From Streptomyces kronopolitis (lineage in GTDB: Bacteria; Actinomycetota; Actinomycetes; Streptomycetales; Streptomycetaceae): a stretch of DNA of 48,638 nt. The notes below the pieces were generated by a model. The model did no database searches. It was given only the letters and a program-made list of their open reading frames with translations, and had not been told where the DNA came from. Where the stretch lies: NCBI RefSeq assembly GCF_014646275.1, contig NZ_BMND01000042.1, forward strand, positions 1 to 48,638. Reading direction: 5' to 3'. Both the position numbers and the translations under genes were made by a program. Positions 11,951 through 19,859 of this stretch are shown piece by piece; positions within the stretch are counted from its first letter, which is position 1, and each line of letters opens with the position of its first letter.

Positions 11951-12570
11951 CGGGTGGTCTCCTGCGGGACGAAGCGGACGCGGGTGCCGGGGGCGAGCAG
12001 CGCGGCCGGCTCCCGGCGCGGGTCCCACAGCACGGTGTCGGTGGTGCCGATGAGCTGCCAGCCACCGGGGGAGGAGCGGGGGTAGACGCCGGTGTACGGG
12101 CCGGCGAGGGCGACCGAGCCGACCGGGACCTTGGTGCGGGGGGTGTCCCGGCGCGGGACGTGCAGCGGTTCGGGCAGCCCGGTCAGATAGCCGAAGCCGG
12201 GGGCGAAACCGCAGAAGGCGACGTGGAACTCGGTGGCGGAGTGCAGCCGGACGACCTCCTCGGGGGTGACGTCCCACAGGGCGGCGACGTCGGCGAGGTC
12301 GGGGCCGTCGTAGCGGACCGGGATCCGTATGGCCGGGCGGTCGGCCGCGGTCGGCGGCGGTATGTGCCAGGAGGCGATGTCGGCGAGCAGGCCGCGGGGG
12401 TCGTCGAGGCCGTCGAGGAAGACCGTGCGGGCGGCCGGCACGATCTCGCGCGGCGGCGGCAGGGCGCCGCCGGCGACCCGGCGCAGCAGCTCGGCGTGCA
12501 GTGCCTCGACCTCCTCCGCGGTGTCCAGCTCGATCAGCAGGCCGTGTTCACCGACCGGCAGGGGCTTCAT
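11947..12570 (-). CDS. pxpB: 5-oxoprolinase subunit B (KipI/PxpB)
   Basis: This 207-residue allophanate hydrolase subunit-1-like protein is the second component of prokaryotic 5-oxoprolinase. It carries the LLIELD start, FHVAFCGFAPGFGYLTGLP, the RVPRTKVPVGSVALAG-type segment (here PRRDTPRTKVPVGSVALAG) and YPRSSPGGWQLIG. The ATG at 12570 is supported by immediate homology and by the four-base overlap with the end of pxpA. It lies between pxpA and pxpC in the usual order A-B-C. KipI and KipA form a complex; PxpA supplies the remaining catalytic part. Confidence 0.92.
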   Translation of the reverse strand: MKPLPVGEHGLLIELDTAEEVEALHAELLRRVAGGALPPPREIVPAARTVFLDGLDDPRGLLADIASWHIPPPTAADRPAIRIPVRYDGPDLADVAALWDVTPEEVVRLHSATEFHVAFCGFAPGFGYLTGLPEPLHVPRRDTPRTKVPVGSVALAGPYTGVYPRSSPGGWQLIGTTDTVLWDPRREPAALLAPGTRVRFVPQETTR

Positions 12571-13343
12571 ACGAAGCTCCGTACCTGGACGCCGGACGCG
12601 GTGAGTTCGGACCGCACGCGCCGGGCGAGGCCGGCGGCGCCGGGGGTGTCGCCGTGCAGGCACAGGGAGCGGGCGGTCAGGGCGACGCGGGTGCCGTCGC
12701 GGGAGGTGACGGCGTGGTCGCGGGCCATGCCGAGGGCGCGCTTGACGACCTCGTCCGGGTCGTGGATCACCGCGTCCGGTTCACGGCGGGGCACGAGGGT
12801 GCCCTCGGCGGTGTAGGCGCGGTCGGCGAACGCCTCGCCGACGACGGGCAGTTGCGCCGCGCGGGCCGCCTCGTGCAGCCGGGAGCCGGGCAGGCCGAGG
12901 ACCGGCAGGGCGCCGCCCGCGGCGCGGACGCCGGCGATGACGGCGTGGGCCTGCTCCGCGTCGTGGACGCAGCGGTTGTAGAGCGCACCGTGCGGTTTGA
13001 CGTAGCCGACGCGGGCGCCGGCGGCGCGGGCGAAGACCTCCAGCGCGCCGATCTGGTAGGTGATCTCGTCGGCGAGTTCGTCCGGCGGCACGTCCATCGC
13101 CCGGCGGCCGAAGCCGGCCAGATCGCGGTAGGAGACCTGGGCGCCGATCACGACGCCGTTCGCGGCGGCGAGTTCGCACACCCGGCGCATCGTGGACGGA
13201 TCGCCGGCGTGGAACCCGCAGGCCACGTTGGCGCTGGTGACGACGGAGAGCAGGGCCTCGTCGTCGGTGAGCTGCCAGCGGCCGAAGCCCTCACCGAGGT
13301 CGGCGTTGAGGTCGATCACGCAAGGAGCCGCCGGGTCGCTCAT
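12567..13343 (-). CDS. pxpA: 5-oxoprolinase subunit A (LamB/YcsF, PxpA)
   Basis: This 258-residue LamB/YcsF-family protein has the signatures DLNADLGEGFGRW at the N-terminus, SANVACGFHAGDP, GAQVSYRDLAGFGRR, YVKPHGALYN and SLCLHGDTPGA. Conserved Asp and His residues lie in these loops. It is required with PxpBC to convert 5-oxoproline to glutamate. The ATG at 13343 is chosen because the DLNADLGE motif falls about ten residues in, as in relatives; a longer reading frame extends upstream into the promoter and is unlikely. The first gene of the operon, it is preceded by a leader of about 140 bases and a promoter carrying a GntR-type palindrome (13491-13521). Confidence 0.93.
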   Translation of the reverse strand: MSDPAAPCVIDLNADLGEGFGRWQLTDDEALLSVVTSANVACGFHAGDPSTMRRVCELAAANGVVIGAQVSYRDLAGFGRRAMDVPPDELADEITYQIGALEVFARAAGARVGYVKPHGALYNRCVHDAEQAHAVIAGVRAAGGALPVLGLPGSRLHEAARAAQLPVVGEAFADRAYTAEGTLVPRREPDAVIHDPDEVVKRALGMARDHAVTSRDGTRVALTARSLCLHGDTPGAAGLARRVRSELTASGVQVRSFV

Positions 13344-13490
13344 GTCTGTCCGTTCCAGGGTGGTCGATGCCGGTGGGACGCGGGCGCGGGCGGCTCGTCG
13401 GCGGGTGGCGGCGGGCGGTGCTGTTGCCCGGCCGGCCCGGATCCGCGGTGACTCTCCCTGAGGGCACGTGAGCCGACCGGCGTCGGGGAC

Positions 13491-13521
13491 AACGTAGGGG
13501 ATCGTTGAACGATCCGACAAG
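13491..13521 (-). promoter_or_regulatory. pxpA promoter with embedded GntR-type operator
   Basis: On the minus strand TTGTCG (13520-13515) and TACGTT (13496-13491) are spaced by 18 bases. The spacer is filled by the palindrome GATCGTTGAACGATC (plus strand 13500-13514), a 7-1-7 perfect inverted repeat. The same arrangement recurs at 14467-14497. A repressor bound here would block the polymerase directly. Confidence 0.72.
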
Positions 13522-13643
13522 AGGTGTGCGGTATCCGAGGGCAGGTGCGTTGTTTCGTCCTCCGGTCTGGGATTGACTTCCGCTCATACGACCCCGGGGC
13601 GGCACGCAGGCCGCCCCGGTACGGCACGAGAGCGGGGAGCGGC

Positions 13644-14387
13644 ATGACCGGCGAGGCGGCGAGGAACGATCAGGGGCGGCTCACCGAGGTCACGGGCCTG
13701 GAGCGGGACCGCGACCGGCTGGGGCGCGCCAGCACCGCCGAGCGGGTCGCCGACATCCTGCGCGACCGGATCGCCGAGGGGTACTTCCCGCCCGGCGCCC
13801 GGCTCTCGGAGGAGAGCATCGGCGGCGCGCTGGGCGTCTCGCGCAACACCCTGCGGGAGGCCTTCCGGCTGCTGACCCATGAGCGGCTGCTGGTGCACGA
13901 GCTGAACCGCGGGGTGTTCGTGCGGGTGGTGACGGTCGAGGACCTGAACGACATCTACCGGGTGCGCACCCTCGTGGAGTGCGCGGCGGTGCGGAGCCTG
14001 GGGAGGGGGCCCTACGGCGCCGCGGCGACCGCGGCCATCGCGGCGATCGAGGCCGCCGTGCGGGCCGGTGAGGCCGCCTCCGAGGCCCGGGCATGGCAGG
14101 ACCTTTCGACCGCAAATATCCGTTTTCATCAGGGCATCGTGGCCCTGGCCGGCAGCCCGCGCACCGAGGAGCTGATGCGGGGGGTGCTGGCCGAGCTGCG
14201 CCTGGTCTTCCACGTCATGGCCGACCCCCGGCGCTTCTACGCGCCCTACCTGACCCGCAACCGCCAGATCGTCGAGGTCCTCCAGGCCGGCGACGCCCCG
14301 GAGGCCGAGCGGCTGCTGCACGCCTACCTGGAGGACGCGCGCAGCCAGCTCTCGGGCGCCTATGCCCAGCGCATCGCGGAGAGCTGA
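13644..14387 (+). CDS. GntR-family regulator, FCD (FadR) subgroup
   Basis: This 247-residue regulator has an N-terminal winged helix from about residue 28 (STAERVADILRDRIAEGYFPPGARLSEESIGGALGVSRNTLREAFRLL) and an all-helical FCD ligand domain from about residue 95. Candidate metal ligands include the His in RFHQGIVALAG. The ATG at 13644 has a GGGGAG site a few bases upstream. It lies between divergent pxpABC and the DUF969-DUF979-pcp operon. Palindromes related to GATCGTTGAACGATC lie in front of both, so it very probably senses 5-oxoproline or a breakdown product and represses both. Ligand and sign of regulation are inferred. No copy of the palindrome lies close to its own start. Confidence 0.88.
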   Translation: MTGEAARNDQGRLTEVTGLERDRDRLGRASTAERVADILRDRIAEGYFPPGARLSEESIGGALGVSRNTLREAFRLLTHERLLVHELNRGVFVRVVTVEDLNDIYRVRTLVECAAVRSLGRGPYGAAATAAIAAIEAAVRAGEAASEARAWQDLSTANIRFHQGIVALAGSPRTEELMRGVLAELRLVFHVMADPRRFYAPYLTRNRQIVEVLQAGDAPEAERLLHAYLEDARSQLSGAYAQRIAES

Positions 14388-14436
14388 GGCCCGGCCGGGC
14401 GGGGCCCCGACGGGGGCGTCCGGGGGGCCCGCCGGA

Positions 14437-14453
14437 GATCCGTTGAACATTCG
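14437..14453 (+). promoter_or_regulatory. Third, diverged copy of the GntR-type operator
   Basis: GATCCGTTGAACATTCG shares the CGTTGAAC core and one flanking GATC with the two better sites, with one extra base in the left arm. It lies 30 bases upstream of the DUF969 promoter/operator, a spacing of about three helical turns that would allow cooperative binding. Confidence 0.5.
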
Positions 14454-14466
14454 TTCCCGCAGACCC

Positions 14467-14497
14467 CTTGTCGGATCGTTGAACAATCGCCTAACGT
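14467..14497 (+). promoter_or_regulatory. DUF969 operon promoter with embedded GntR-type operator
   Basis: TTGTCG (14468-14473) and TAACGT (14492-14497) are 18 bases apart. The spacer carries GATCGTTGAACAATC (14474-14488), one mismatch from a perfect 7-1-7 palindrome. Hexamers, spacing and operator closely repeat the pxpA promoter in the opposite direction. The transcript would start near 14504, giving a leader of about 60 bases. Confidence 0.72.
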
Positions 14498-14566
14498 CCG
14501 CTGCAATCTTCTCCTCATCAACGGACTCCCGGACTCCTGCAGTCCCCGTACGCGGAAGGCGGATCC

Positions 14567-15277
14567 ATGATCGTGCTCCTCGGCGTGCTCGTGGTCGTGA
14601 TCGGCTTCGCCACGAAGCGCAACCCCCTCCTGGTCGTGGGGGTGGCCGGCATCGCCACCGGCCTGCTCGGCGGACTCTCGCCGGGCAAGGTGCTCGCCGC
14701 CTTCGGCAACGGCTTCGCCGGCAGCCGGGCCGTGACCATCTTCGCGATCACCCTCCCGGTCATCGGCCTCCTGGAGCGCTACGGCCTCCAGGAGCAGGCC
14801 CGCAACCTCATCGCCCGCTTCGCCCGGCTCACCACCGGCCGCTTCCTCGCGCTCTACCTGGGCCTGCGCCAGATCGGCGCCGCGGTCGGGCTCACCAATG
14901 TCTTCGGGCACGCCCAGACCGTCCGCCCGCTGGCCGTCCCGATGGCCGAGGGCGCGGCGGAGCGCAAGTTCGGTGAACTCCCGGAGCGGACCCGGGAGAA
15001 GGTCAGGTCGTTCTCCGCCAGCGCGGACAACGTCGGACTGTTCTTCGGGGAGGACGTCTTTCTCGCCGTCGGCTCGATCCTGCTGATCACCGGCTTCGTC
15101 AACACCACCTACGGCACCCATCTGGAACCGCTTCAGCTCGCGCTGTGGGCGATCCCCACCGCGGTGTGCGCCTTCGTGGTCCACGGCTGGCGGCTGCTGC
15201 GCCTGGACCGGCAGCTGGAACGCGAGCTGCTCACCGCCAACGTCCCGGACACCGCAGTAGTGGAGGCCGCCAAGTGA
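14567..15277 (+). CDS. DUF969 membrane protein, putative transporter subunit
   Basis: This 236-residue integral membrane protein begins with hydrophobic segments (MIVLLGVLVVVIGFA, then NPLLVVGVAGIATGLLGGLSPGKVLAAFGNGF). It contains TIFAITLPVIGLLERYGLQEQA and further spans near DVFLAVGSILLITGFV and LALWAIPTAVCAFVVHGW. The family is known only as DUF969 and occurs beside DUF979, commonly next to pyroglutamyl peptidase genes, as here. The pair resembles a two-part secondary permease. In this locus uptake of 5-oxoproline or pyroglutamyl peptides is the natural guess. The ATG at 14567 follows a GGAAGG site. Its stop overlaps the GTG start of the DUF979 gene. Confidence 0.85.
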   Translation: MIVLLGVLVVVIGFATKRNPLLVVGVAGIATGLLGGLSPGKVLAAFGNGFAGSRAVTIFAITLPVIGLLERYGLQEQARNLIARFARLTTGRFLALYLGLRQIGAAVGLTNVFGHAQTVRPLAVPMAEGAAERKFGELPERTREKVRSFSASADNVGLFFGEDVFLAVGSILLITGFVNTTYGTHLEPLQLALWAIPTAVCAFVVHGWRLLRLDRQLERELLTANVPDTAVVEAAK

Positions 15278-16242
15278 TCAAGGCAGAGTGGTTCTACTGG
15301 CTGGTGGGCCTCAGCTTCCTGGTGATGGCCGCCCGGATGGTCACCGACCGCAGCAACCCCAAGCGCCTGGGCACCGGCGCCTTCTGGGGACTGATCGGCG
15401 CCGGCTTCATCTACAGCAGCTGGGTCGTCACCAAGCAGGCGCCGGCCGAGCCGCTGGGCGTCGCGGTGCTGGTGATGGCCGTGCTGGCCGGCTTCGGCTT
15501 CACCGGGCGCGGCACCCCGCGCACCACCACCCCCGAGGAGCGCACCGCCTCCGCCGCCCGCCTCGGCAACAAGCTCTTCGTCCCCGCGCTCACCATCCCG
15601 TTCGTGGCCATGGCCTGTGCGATCGGCGTCAAGCACCTCTCGTTCGGAGGGGAGCCGGTGCTCCAGGAGGGCAGCGAGACGATCCTGGGCCTGGGCATCG
15701 CCGCCGTCGTCGCGCTCGCCGTCGGCATGGTCATGCTCCGGGAGAAGCGGATCTCCGTGCCCGTGGAGTCCGGGCGCTCGATGCTGGAGACGATGGGCTG
15801 GGCCATGCTGCTGCCGCAGATGCTGGCCACGCTGGGCGCCATCTTCCAGGTCTCCGGCGTCGGCGACCAGGTCGGCAAGCTCACCACCTCGATACTGCCC
15901 AAGGACTCGCTCTACATCGCCGTCGTCGTCTACTGCGTGGGCATGTTCGTGTTCACCATGATCATGGGCAACGCGTTCGCCGCCTTCCCCGTGATGACCG
16001 CCGCGGTCGGCTGGCCGGTCCTGATCGGCCACTTCGACGGCAACCCCGCCGCCGTCCTGGCGCTCGGCATGCTCGCCGGATTCAGCGGGACGCTGGTGAC
16101 GCCGATGGCCGCCAACTTCAACATCGTTCCCGCGGCCCTGCTGGAACTGAAGGACCAATACGGGCCCATCAAGGCGCAGCTGCCCACCGCGGGCATGCTG
16201 CTCGGCTGCAACATCCTGATCATGGCGCTGTTCGCCTTCTGA
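15274..16242 (+). CDS. DUF979 membrane protein, putative transporter subunit
   Basis: This 322-residue membrane protein starts at GTG 15274, overlapping the DUF969 stop (GTGA). I see about nine hydrophobic spans, starting with FYWLVGLSFLVMAARMV and GAFWGLIGAGFIYSSWVV. Later parts include LYIAVVVYCVGMFVFTMIMGNAFAAFPVMTAAVGWPVLIG and a glycine-rich ALGMLAGFSGTLVTPMAANFNIVPAAL that could be substrate-lining. It is the partner of the preceding protein and probably forms one permease with it. A role in importing pyroglutamate or pyroglutamyl peptides is inferred from the operon with pcp and the shared operator with pxpABC. Confidence 0.85.
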   Translation: MIKAEWFYWLVGLSFLVMAARMVTDRSNPKRLGTGAFWGLIGAGFIYSSWVVTKQAPAEPLGVAVLVMAVLAGFGFTGRGTPRTTTPEERTASAARLGNKLFVPALTIPFVAMACAIGVKHLSFGGEPVLQEGSETILGLGIAAVVALAVGMVMLREKRISVPVESGRSMLETMGWAMLLPQMLATLGAIFQVSGVGDQVGKLTTSILPKDSLYIAVVVYCVGMFVFTMIMGNAFAAFPVMTAAVGWPVLIGHFDGNPAAVLALGMLAGFSGTLVTPMAANFNIVPAALLELKDQYGPIKAQLPTAGMLLGCNILIMALFAF

Positions 16243-16305
16243 GCCGCCGCCCGCCCCCGCCGCACCCTCCCGCACGGTGGCCCCGGCCACCGCACCGCCC
16301 CCGCC

Positions 16306-16329
16306 GCCGGACGCACCGCCGGACGCACC
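16306..16329. repeat. Tandem 12-bp repeat, two copies
   Basis: GCCGGACGCACC is repeated head to tail at 16306-16317 and 16318-16329, in the 104-base gap between the DUF979 gene and pcp, just before the pcp ribosome site. It could be simple slippage in G+C-rich DNA. Confidence 0.5.
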
Positions 16330-16346
16330 GCACCGAGGAAGACCGC

Positions 16347-16991
16347 ATGACCCGGGTACTGCTGACCGGATTCGCCCCGTTCGACGGCGAATCCACCAAT
16401 CCCTCCTGGCAGGCGGTGCGCGCCGCCGCGGCGGCACCGCCGGACGGCATCGAGATGTCCGCCGTCGAGCTGCCCTGCGTCTACGGAGCCTCGATCGCGG
16501 TGCTGCGCGCCGCGATCGAGGAGACCCGGCCCGAGATCGTGGTGTGCGCCGGCCAGGCGGGCGGCCGCCCCGACATCACCGTCGAACGCGTCGCGCTCAA
16601 CCTCGACGACGCCCGCATCCCCGACGCCTCGGGCGCCGAACCCATCGACGAGCCGATCGTGCCCGGCGGCCCCGCCGCGTACTTCTCCACGCTGCCGGTC
16701 AAGGCCTGCGTGGCCGCGGTCCGCGCCGCCGGGCTGCCCGCCTCGGTCTCCCACACCGCCGGCACCTTCGTCTGCAACCACGTCTTCTACGGCCTCGCCC
16801 ACCTCATCGCCACCGAACTGCCCCACTTGCGCGGCGGCTTCGTCCACGTCCCCTACGCGCCGGAGCAGGTCGTCGACCGCGCCCTGCCCTCGCTCCCGGT
16901 CACCGCCGCCGCCCGGGCGCTGAGCGAGATCGCCGTCACCGCCGCCCGCACCCGCACCGACATCCGCGCCGCCGGCGGCACCACCCACTGA
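16347..16991 (+). CDS. pcp: Pyroglutamyl peptidase I (C15 cysteine peptidase)
   Basis: This 214-residue cytosolic peptidase removes N-terminal pyroglutamate (5-oxoproline) from peptides. The catalytic triad is visible at the family's usual places: Glu80 (DITVERVALN), Cys143 (GTFVCNHVFYG) and His167 (GGFVHVPYAPEQ). LLTGFAPFDGESTNPSW is the family N-terminus. GAGGAAGA precedes the ATG at 16347 by a normal distance. It is the third gene behind the GntR-type operator, so it is probably co-regulated with the DUF969/DUF979 transporter. Its product, 5-oxoproline, is the substrate of PxpABC on the opposite strand, closing the pathway. Confidence 0.95.
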   Translation: MTRVLLTGFAPFDGESTNPSWQAVRAAAAAPPDGIEMSAVELPCVYGASIAVLRAAIEETRPEIVVCAGQAGGRPDITVERVALNLDDARIPDASGAEPIDEPIVPGGPAAYFSTLPVKACVAAVRAAGLPASVSHTAGTFVCNHVFYGLAHLIATELPHLRGGFVHVPYAPEQVVDRALPSLPVTAAARALSEIAVTAARTRTDIRAAGGTTH

Positions 16992-17136
16992 GTCGCGGCC
17001 CGGGGCGCAGGACCTGGCGGCGGGCCGCGGCGGGGCGCGTCGTAAACTTGCGCGTCGGCTGCGTCGGCTGGCGGGTGCCCCGTCAACGGATCCACCAGCG
17101 GTTCCACCCATGCACGGATCCGCGCCGTTTCGTCCG

Positions 17137-17159
17137 TTGTCAGTGCGAGCGCCTACTCT
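17137..17159 (+). promoter_or_regulatory. DNA-damage (PafBC/RecA-NDp-type) promoter of the SMC operon
   Basis: TTGTCAGTG at 17137-17145, an 8-base spacer, then TACTCT at 17154-17159 match the mycobacterial LexA-independent damage motif TTGTCRGTG-N8-TAnnnT and the similar motif known from streptomycete recA and repair genes. The GTG at 17167 is where transcription should begin, so the first gene may be leaderless. Confidence 0.75.
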
Positions 17160-17166
17160 GTGCGAC

Positions 17167-18690
17167 GTGACTTTTTCCGCCCCGGGGGCCGCTGCGCCCC
17201 AGCTCAACGGCCCTCAGCGGCCCGCGCCGGGCCCGGCCGCCGACGAGGGCCTGGCCCGCCGGCTGCGCGCCCTGGCGTGCACCGCGCCGCTGCACGACCT
17301 CGATGTGCGCAAGGCCAACCTCGCGGGCGAATTCGGCGTCTACGCCATGGCGGAGGTGGCGCTCGCCGTCATCGATCTCGTCACCCTCAACATGGACTTC
17401 GACACCGGCGCCGACCACGAGGAAATAGTGGCGAAGGTGCTCCCGCGGGTCGCGGCGCAGGCCCCCCGGCGCCCGACGGGCGAGCACGAGCGGGTGGCCC
17501 GCTGGGTGCTGGAGAACCTCATCAACGTCGGCAGTGTGGACCGCGGCTTCCGCGCCGTCTACGGCACCTTCACCACCGACGGCGCATACGTCCGCCGCGA
17601 CTACGACTTCAAGCTCATCGAGGAAGTCCCCGGCACGGGCGGCACGGTCTATCTGCGCGCCACCGACGAAGCGGTCAACGTCCTGGTCGGCGCGCTCGAC
17701 ACGGACGTCACCAGCGCCCAGATCGCCGCCGAGGTCAAGCTGGAGGTGCTGATCAACCGGGGCCGGCTGGCCGACGCCCAGCTCGCCGCCGAACAGGCCC
17801 GCTACCGCACCGTGCAGTACGCCGAGACGCTCCGCCGGACCCTGGACGCCACCCGCCGCAACGTCCGCGCGGTCGACTGGCTGGAAACCGTCCCCGACAT
17901 GATCAGCGAGGCACTGGACCACGTCGCGGACCGCTACCGCCACGAGAACGCCATCCTCACCAACATCCGCAAGGCCCGCGACGAGACCGAGGAGCCCGAG
18001 CACAAGCGCCGCGCCGCCGAACTCGTCGACATCGTCAAGGACTGCATCCGCCGCCACACCCAGCTCCAGTCCCGGCTGCTGGAGGCCGGCCCGCTCTTCC
18101 GCGCCGAACAGGACCGGCAGGCGTTCGCCACCCCGATCGCCCGCTCCGGACTCGATCTGTACGGCCAGCTCGTCGCCCCCGTGCTGCCGCTCCCCGCCGA
18201 GCAGGCCATCCGGGTCACCGACGCCTTCTTCACCCACGGCACGGGCCTGCGCACGCCCTCCGCCGTCCGCGTCGGCGACCTCGTCGAGGTGCTGCTCACC
18301 CCGCCCGTGGAGCGCGAGCACCTCGGCGCCGAGATGCCCGAGCCCGACCTGGTGGCGACCCCCGACGACAGCCGCTTCAGCGAGGCCCAGCTCGACGCCG
18401 CGATGGCGCTGCTCACGCTGCCCGCCGACGCCCCGCGCAGGCTCTCCGGCCTCCTCGCCGAGGCCCGCCGCAGCGATCCCGAACTCCCCTACCTCGTCGC
18501 CCTGCTGGCGGTGCACGCCGCCAGTCCGCCGGTCGGCACGGCCTACCGCCAGGGCGAACAGCAGCTGCTCTTCGCGGTCGACGACGGCGAGGAGCTGACC
18601 GATCCCGAATTCGGCGGCGCCGACCTCATCGTGGGCACGGCGCTGCTGGACGCCGCCGGTATGGCCGCGGACCGCTCGGAGGTGGCGTGA
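17167..18690 (+). CDS. Kleisin-like subunit of an SMC complex (MukF/MksF/JetA-like)
   Basis: This 507-residue protein is placed as the kleisin by its layout and by gene order F-E-B. Residues 20-160 look like winged-helix segments (LARRLRALAC, then AEVALAVIDLVTLNMDF and ERVARWVLENLIN). A FDFKLIEE-like strand (here YDFKLIEEVP) and YLRATDEAVNVLVGALD follow. A long charged helical stretch covers about 200-330 (RTLDATRRNVRAVDWL, then ARDETEEPEHKRRAAELVD), and a C-terminal domain completes it. It would bridge the SMC head and neck. The GTG at 17167 is preferred because it sits just after a damage-type -10 element; an in-frame ATG at 17110 lies upstream of that promoter. Sequence similarity to MukF itself is too faint to judge by eye, so the assignment rests mainly on context. 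Confidence 0.68.
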   Translation: MTFSAPGAAAPQLNGPQRPAPGPAADEGLARRLRALACTAPLHDLDVRKANLAGEFGVYAMAEVALAVIDLVTLNMDFDTGADHEEIVAKVLPRVAAQAPRRPTGEHERVARWVLENLINVGSVDRGFRAVYGTFTTDGAYVRRDYDFKLIEEVPGTGGTVYLRATDEAVNVLVGALDTDVTSAQIAAEVKLEVLINRGRLADAQLAAEQARYRTVQYAETLRRTLDATRRNVRAVDWLETVPDMISEALDHVADRYRHENAILTNIRKARDETEEPEHKRRAAELVDIVKDCIRRHTQLQSRLLEAGPLFRAEQDRQAFATPIARSGLDLYGQLVAPVLPLPAEQAIRVTDAFFTHGTGLRTPSAVRVGDLVEVLLTPPVEREHLGAEMPEPDLVATPDDSRFSEAQLDAAMALLTLPADAPRRLSGLLAEARRSDPELPYLVALLAVHAASPPVGTAYRQGEQQLLFAVDDGEELTDPEFGGADLIVGTALLDAAGMAADRSEVA

Positions 18691-18842
18691 TGGCCCGCGC
18701 CCGGGACGCCCGCCGGGCCGACGGCGCCGCGTGCCGGGCCGAGGCCACCGCCCCGCCGGTCCGGCGCGCCCCGGGCGGCGCCCCGCCCTCGCGCCGCCCC
18801 GAGATGTCCCAGACCGTCCCCCGCAAGGAGCTTGTCCCGTGA
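18690..18842 (+). CDS. Possible 50-residue coupled small ORF
   Basis: An ATG at 18690 shares its A with the kleisin stop, and the TGA at 18840-18842 overlaps the GTG of the next gene. It would encode 50 residues rich in Arg, Ala and Pro with no recognisable domain. A good AAGGAG at 18824-18829 serves the following gene. The double overlap is suggestive, but a spacer read through by chance is equally possible. Confidence 0.3.
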   Translation: MARARDARRADGAACRAEATAPPVRRAPGGAPPSRRPEMSQTVPRKELVP

Positions 18843-19771
18843 CCCAGTACGACGACGCGCCGCAGCCGGACCCGGTGTCCGGGGCCGGTGAGCCGGGCGG
18901 GGCGCCCCCCGCCGACGCCGCGCCGCCCGCCGCGGCCGGCCCCGCGCCCGTCACCCCCGCCGACGCCGCGGACGCCGCCCGGCTGGTCTCCTTCGGCCTC
19001 CAGCCCAAGCTGCTGCCCGCCCGCGACGCCGAATACGGCGAACTCCTGCGCCGCTACCGCGACGAGCCCGCCTTCGCCCGCCTCGCCGACGCCGTCGCCA
19101 CCGGCCTCGGCCTGGTCGTCCTGGAGGTCTCCACCCGCGCCGGGATGGCCGTCACCGCGTCCGAGGACTCCGTCTTCGCCGTCCGCATGGGCGAGTACGC
19201 CCGCCGCGCCTCGGCCGACTCCGCCGACCGCTTCCTGCACGGCCTGGCCCATCTCGCCGTCGCCGCGCTGGCCTTCCCCCGCCCCGAGGACCTCGCCGAC
19301 GACGGCTACATCGGCCGGATCACGGTCAACGGCGTGGACGCCTTCGTCCGGCAGGCCTGCCGCCGCCTGGAGGAGCGCGCCGAGCAGGAGGGCGAGAACA
19401 CCGACCCGGCCACCGACGCCCCCGGCCTGGAGTCCGCCTGGCGGATCTACGCGCGGCGCAGCGCGACCGGCGCCACCAAGGACGCCAGGCGGCTGGCCGG
19501 TTCGACCACCGGGATCATCGCCAAGGCCGTCACCTTCCTCGTCGACTCCGGTTTCCTCCAGCGCACCGGCGACGACTCCGGCGGCGCCTACCGCACCACC
19601 GCCCGCTACCAGCTCCAGGTCCGCGACATGGCCGGCAGCGCCGCCATGGCCGAACTCCTGGAGCTGGGCATCGTCCCCGTCGCCGACGGCAGCGCCGCGC
19701 TGCTGCCGGGCGAGGACACCGAGGACCTCGACCTGGTCTCCGACGCCGGTCTGCCCTTCCACTCCGGCTGA
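18839..19771 (+). CDS. MukE/MksE/JetB-like SMC accessory subunit
   Basis: This 310-residue protein follows the kleisin and precedes the SMC, the position of MukE-type accessory subunits. The first 40 residues are Pro/Ala-rich and disordered. The globular part has several helix-turn-helix-like stretches, for example HGLAHLAVAALAFPRPEDLADDGYIG and TTGIIAKAVTFLVDSGFLQRTGDD, the latter a winged-helix pattern ending in a wing (AYRTTARYQLQVRDM). Such subunits bind the kleisin as dimers. GTG 18839 is chosen because AAGGAG lies ten bases upstream. Direct similarity to MukE is not evident by eye, so the name depends on the operon. Confidence 0.62.
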   Translation: MTQYDDAPQPDPVSGAGEPGGAPPADAAPPAAAGPAPVTPADAADAARLVSFGLQPKLLPARDAEYGELLRRYRDEPAFARLADAVATGLGLVVLEVSTRAGMAVTASEDSVFAVRMGEYARRASADSADRFLHGLAHLAVAALAFPRPEDLADDGYIGRITVNGVDAFVRQACRRLEERAEQEGENTDPATDAPGLESAWRIYARRSATGATKDARRLAGSTTGIIAKAVTFLVDSGFLQRTGDDSGGAYRTTARYQLQVRDMAGSAAMAELLELGIVPVADGSAALLPGEDTEDLDLVSDAGLPFHSG

Positions 19772-19859
19772 CCACCGCCCCCGACCGCGGCCGCTGCCCC
19801 GCCGCCCACCACCGCCCGTGCCGACCACCCGCATTCCGACACGACAACGAGAGTCCGCC

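Noticed and set aside
11087..13343. Kip sporulation-kinase inhibitor genes
   Set aside because: The presence of PxpA, pcp and shared operators fits 5-oxoproline metabolism better.
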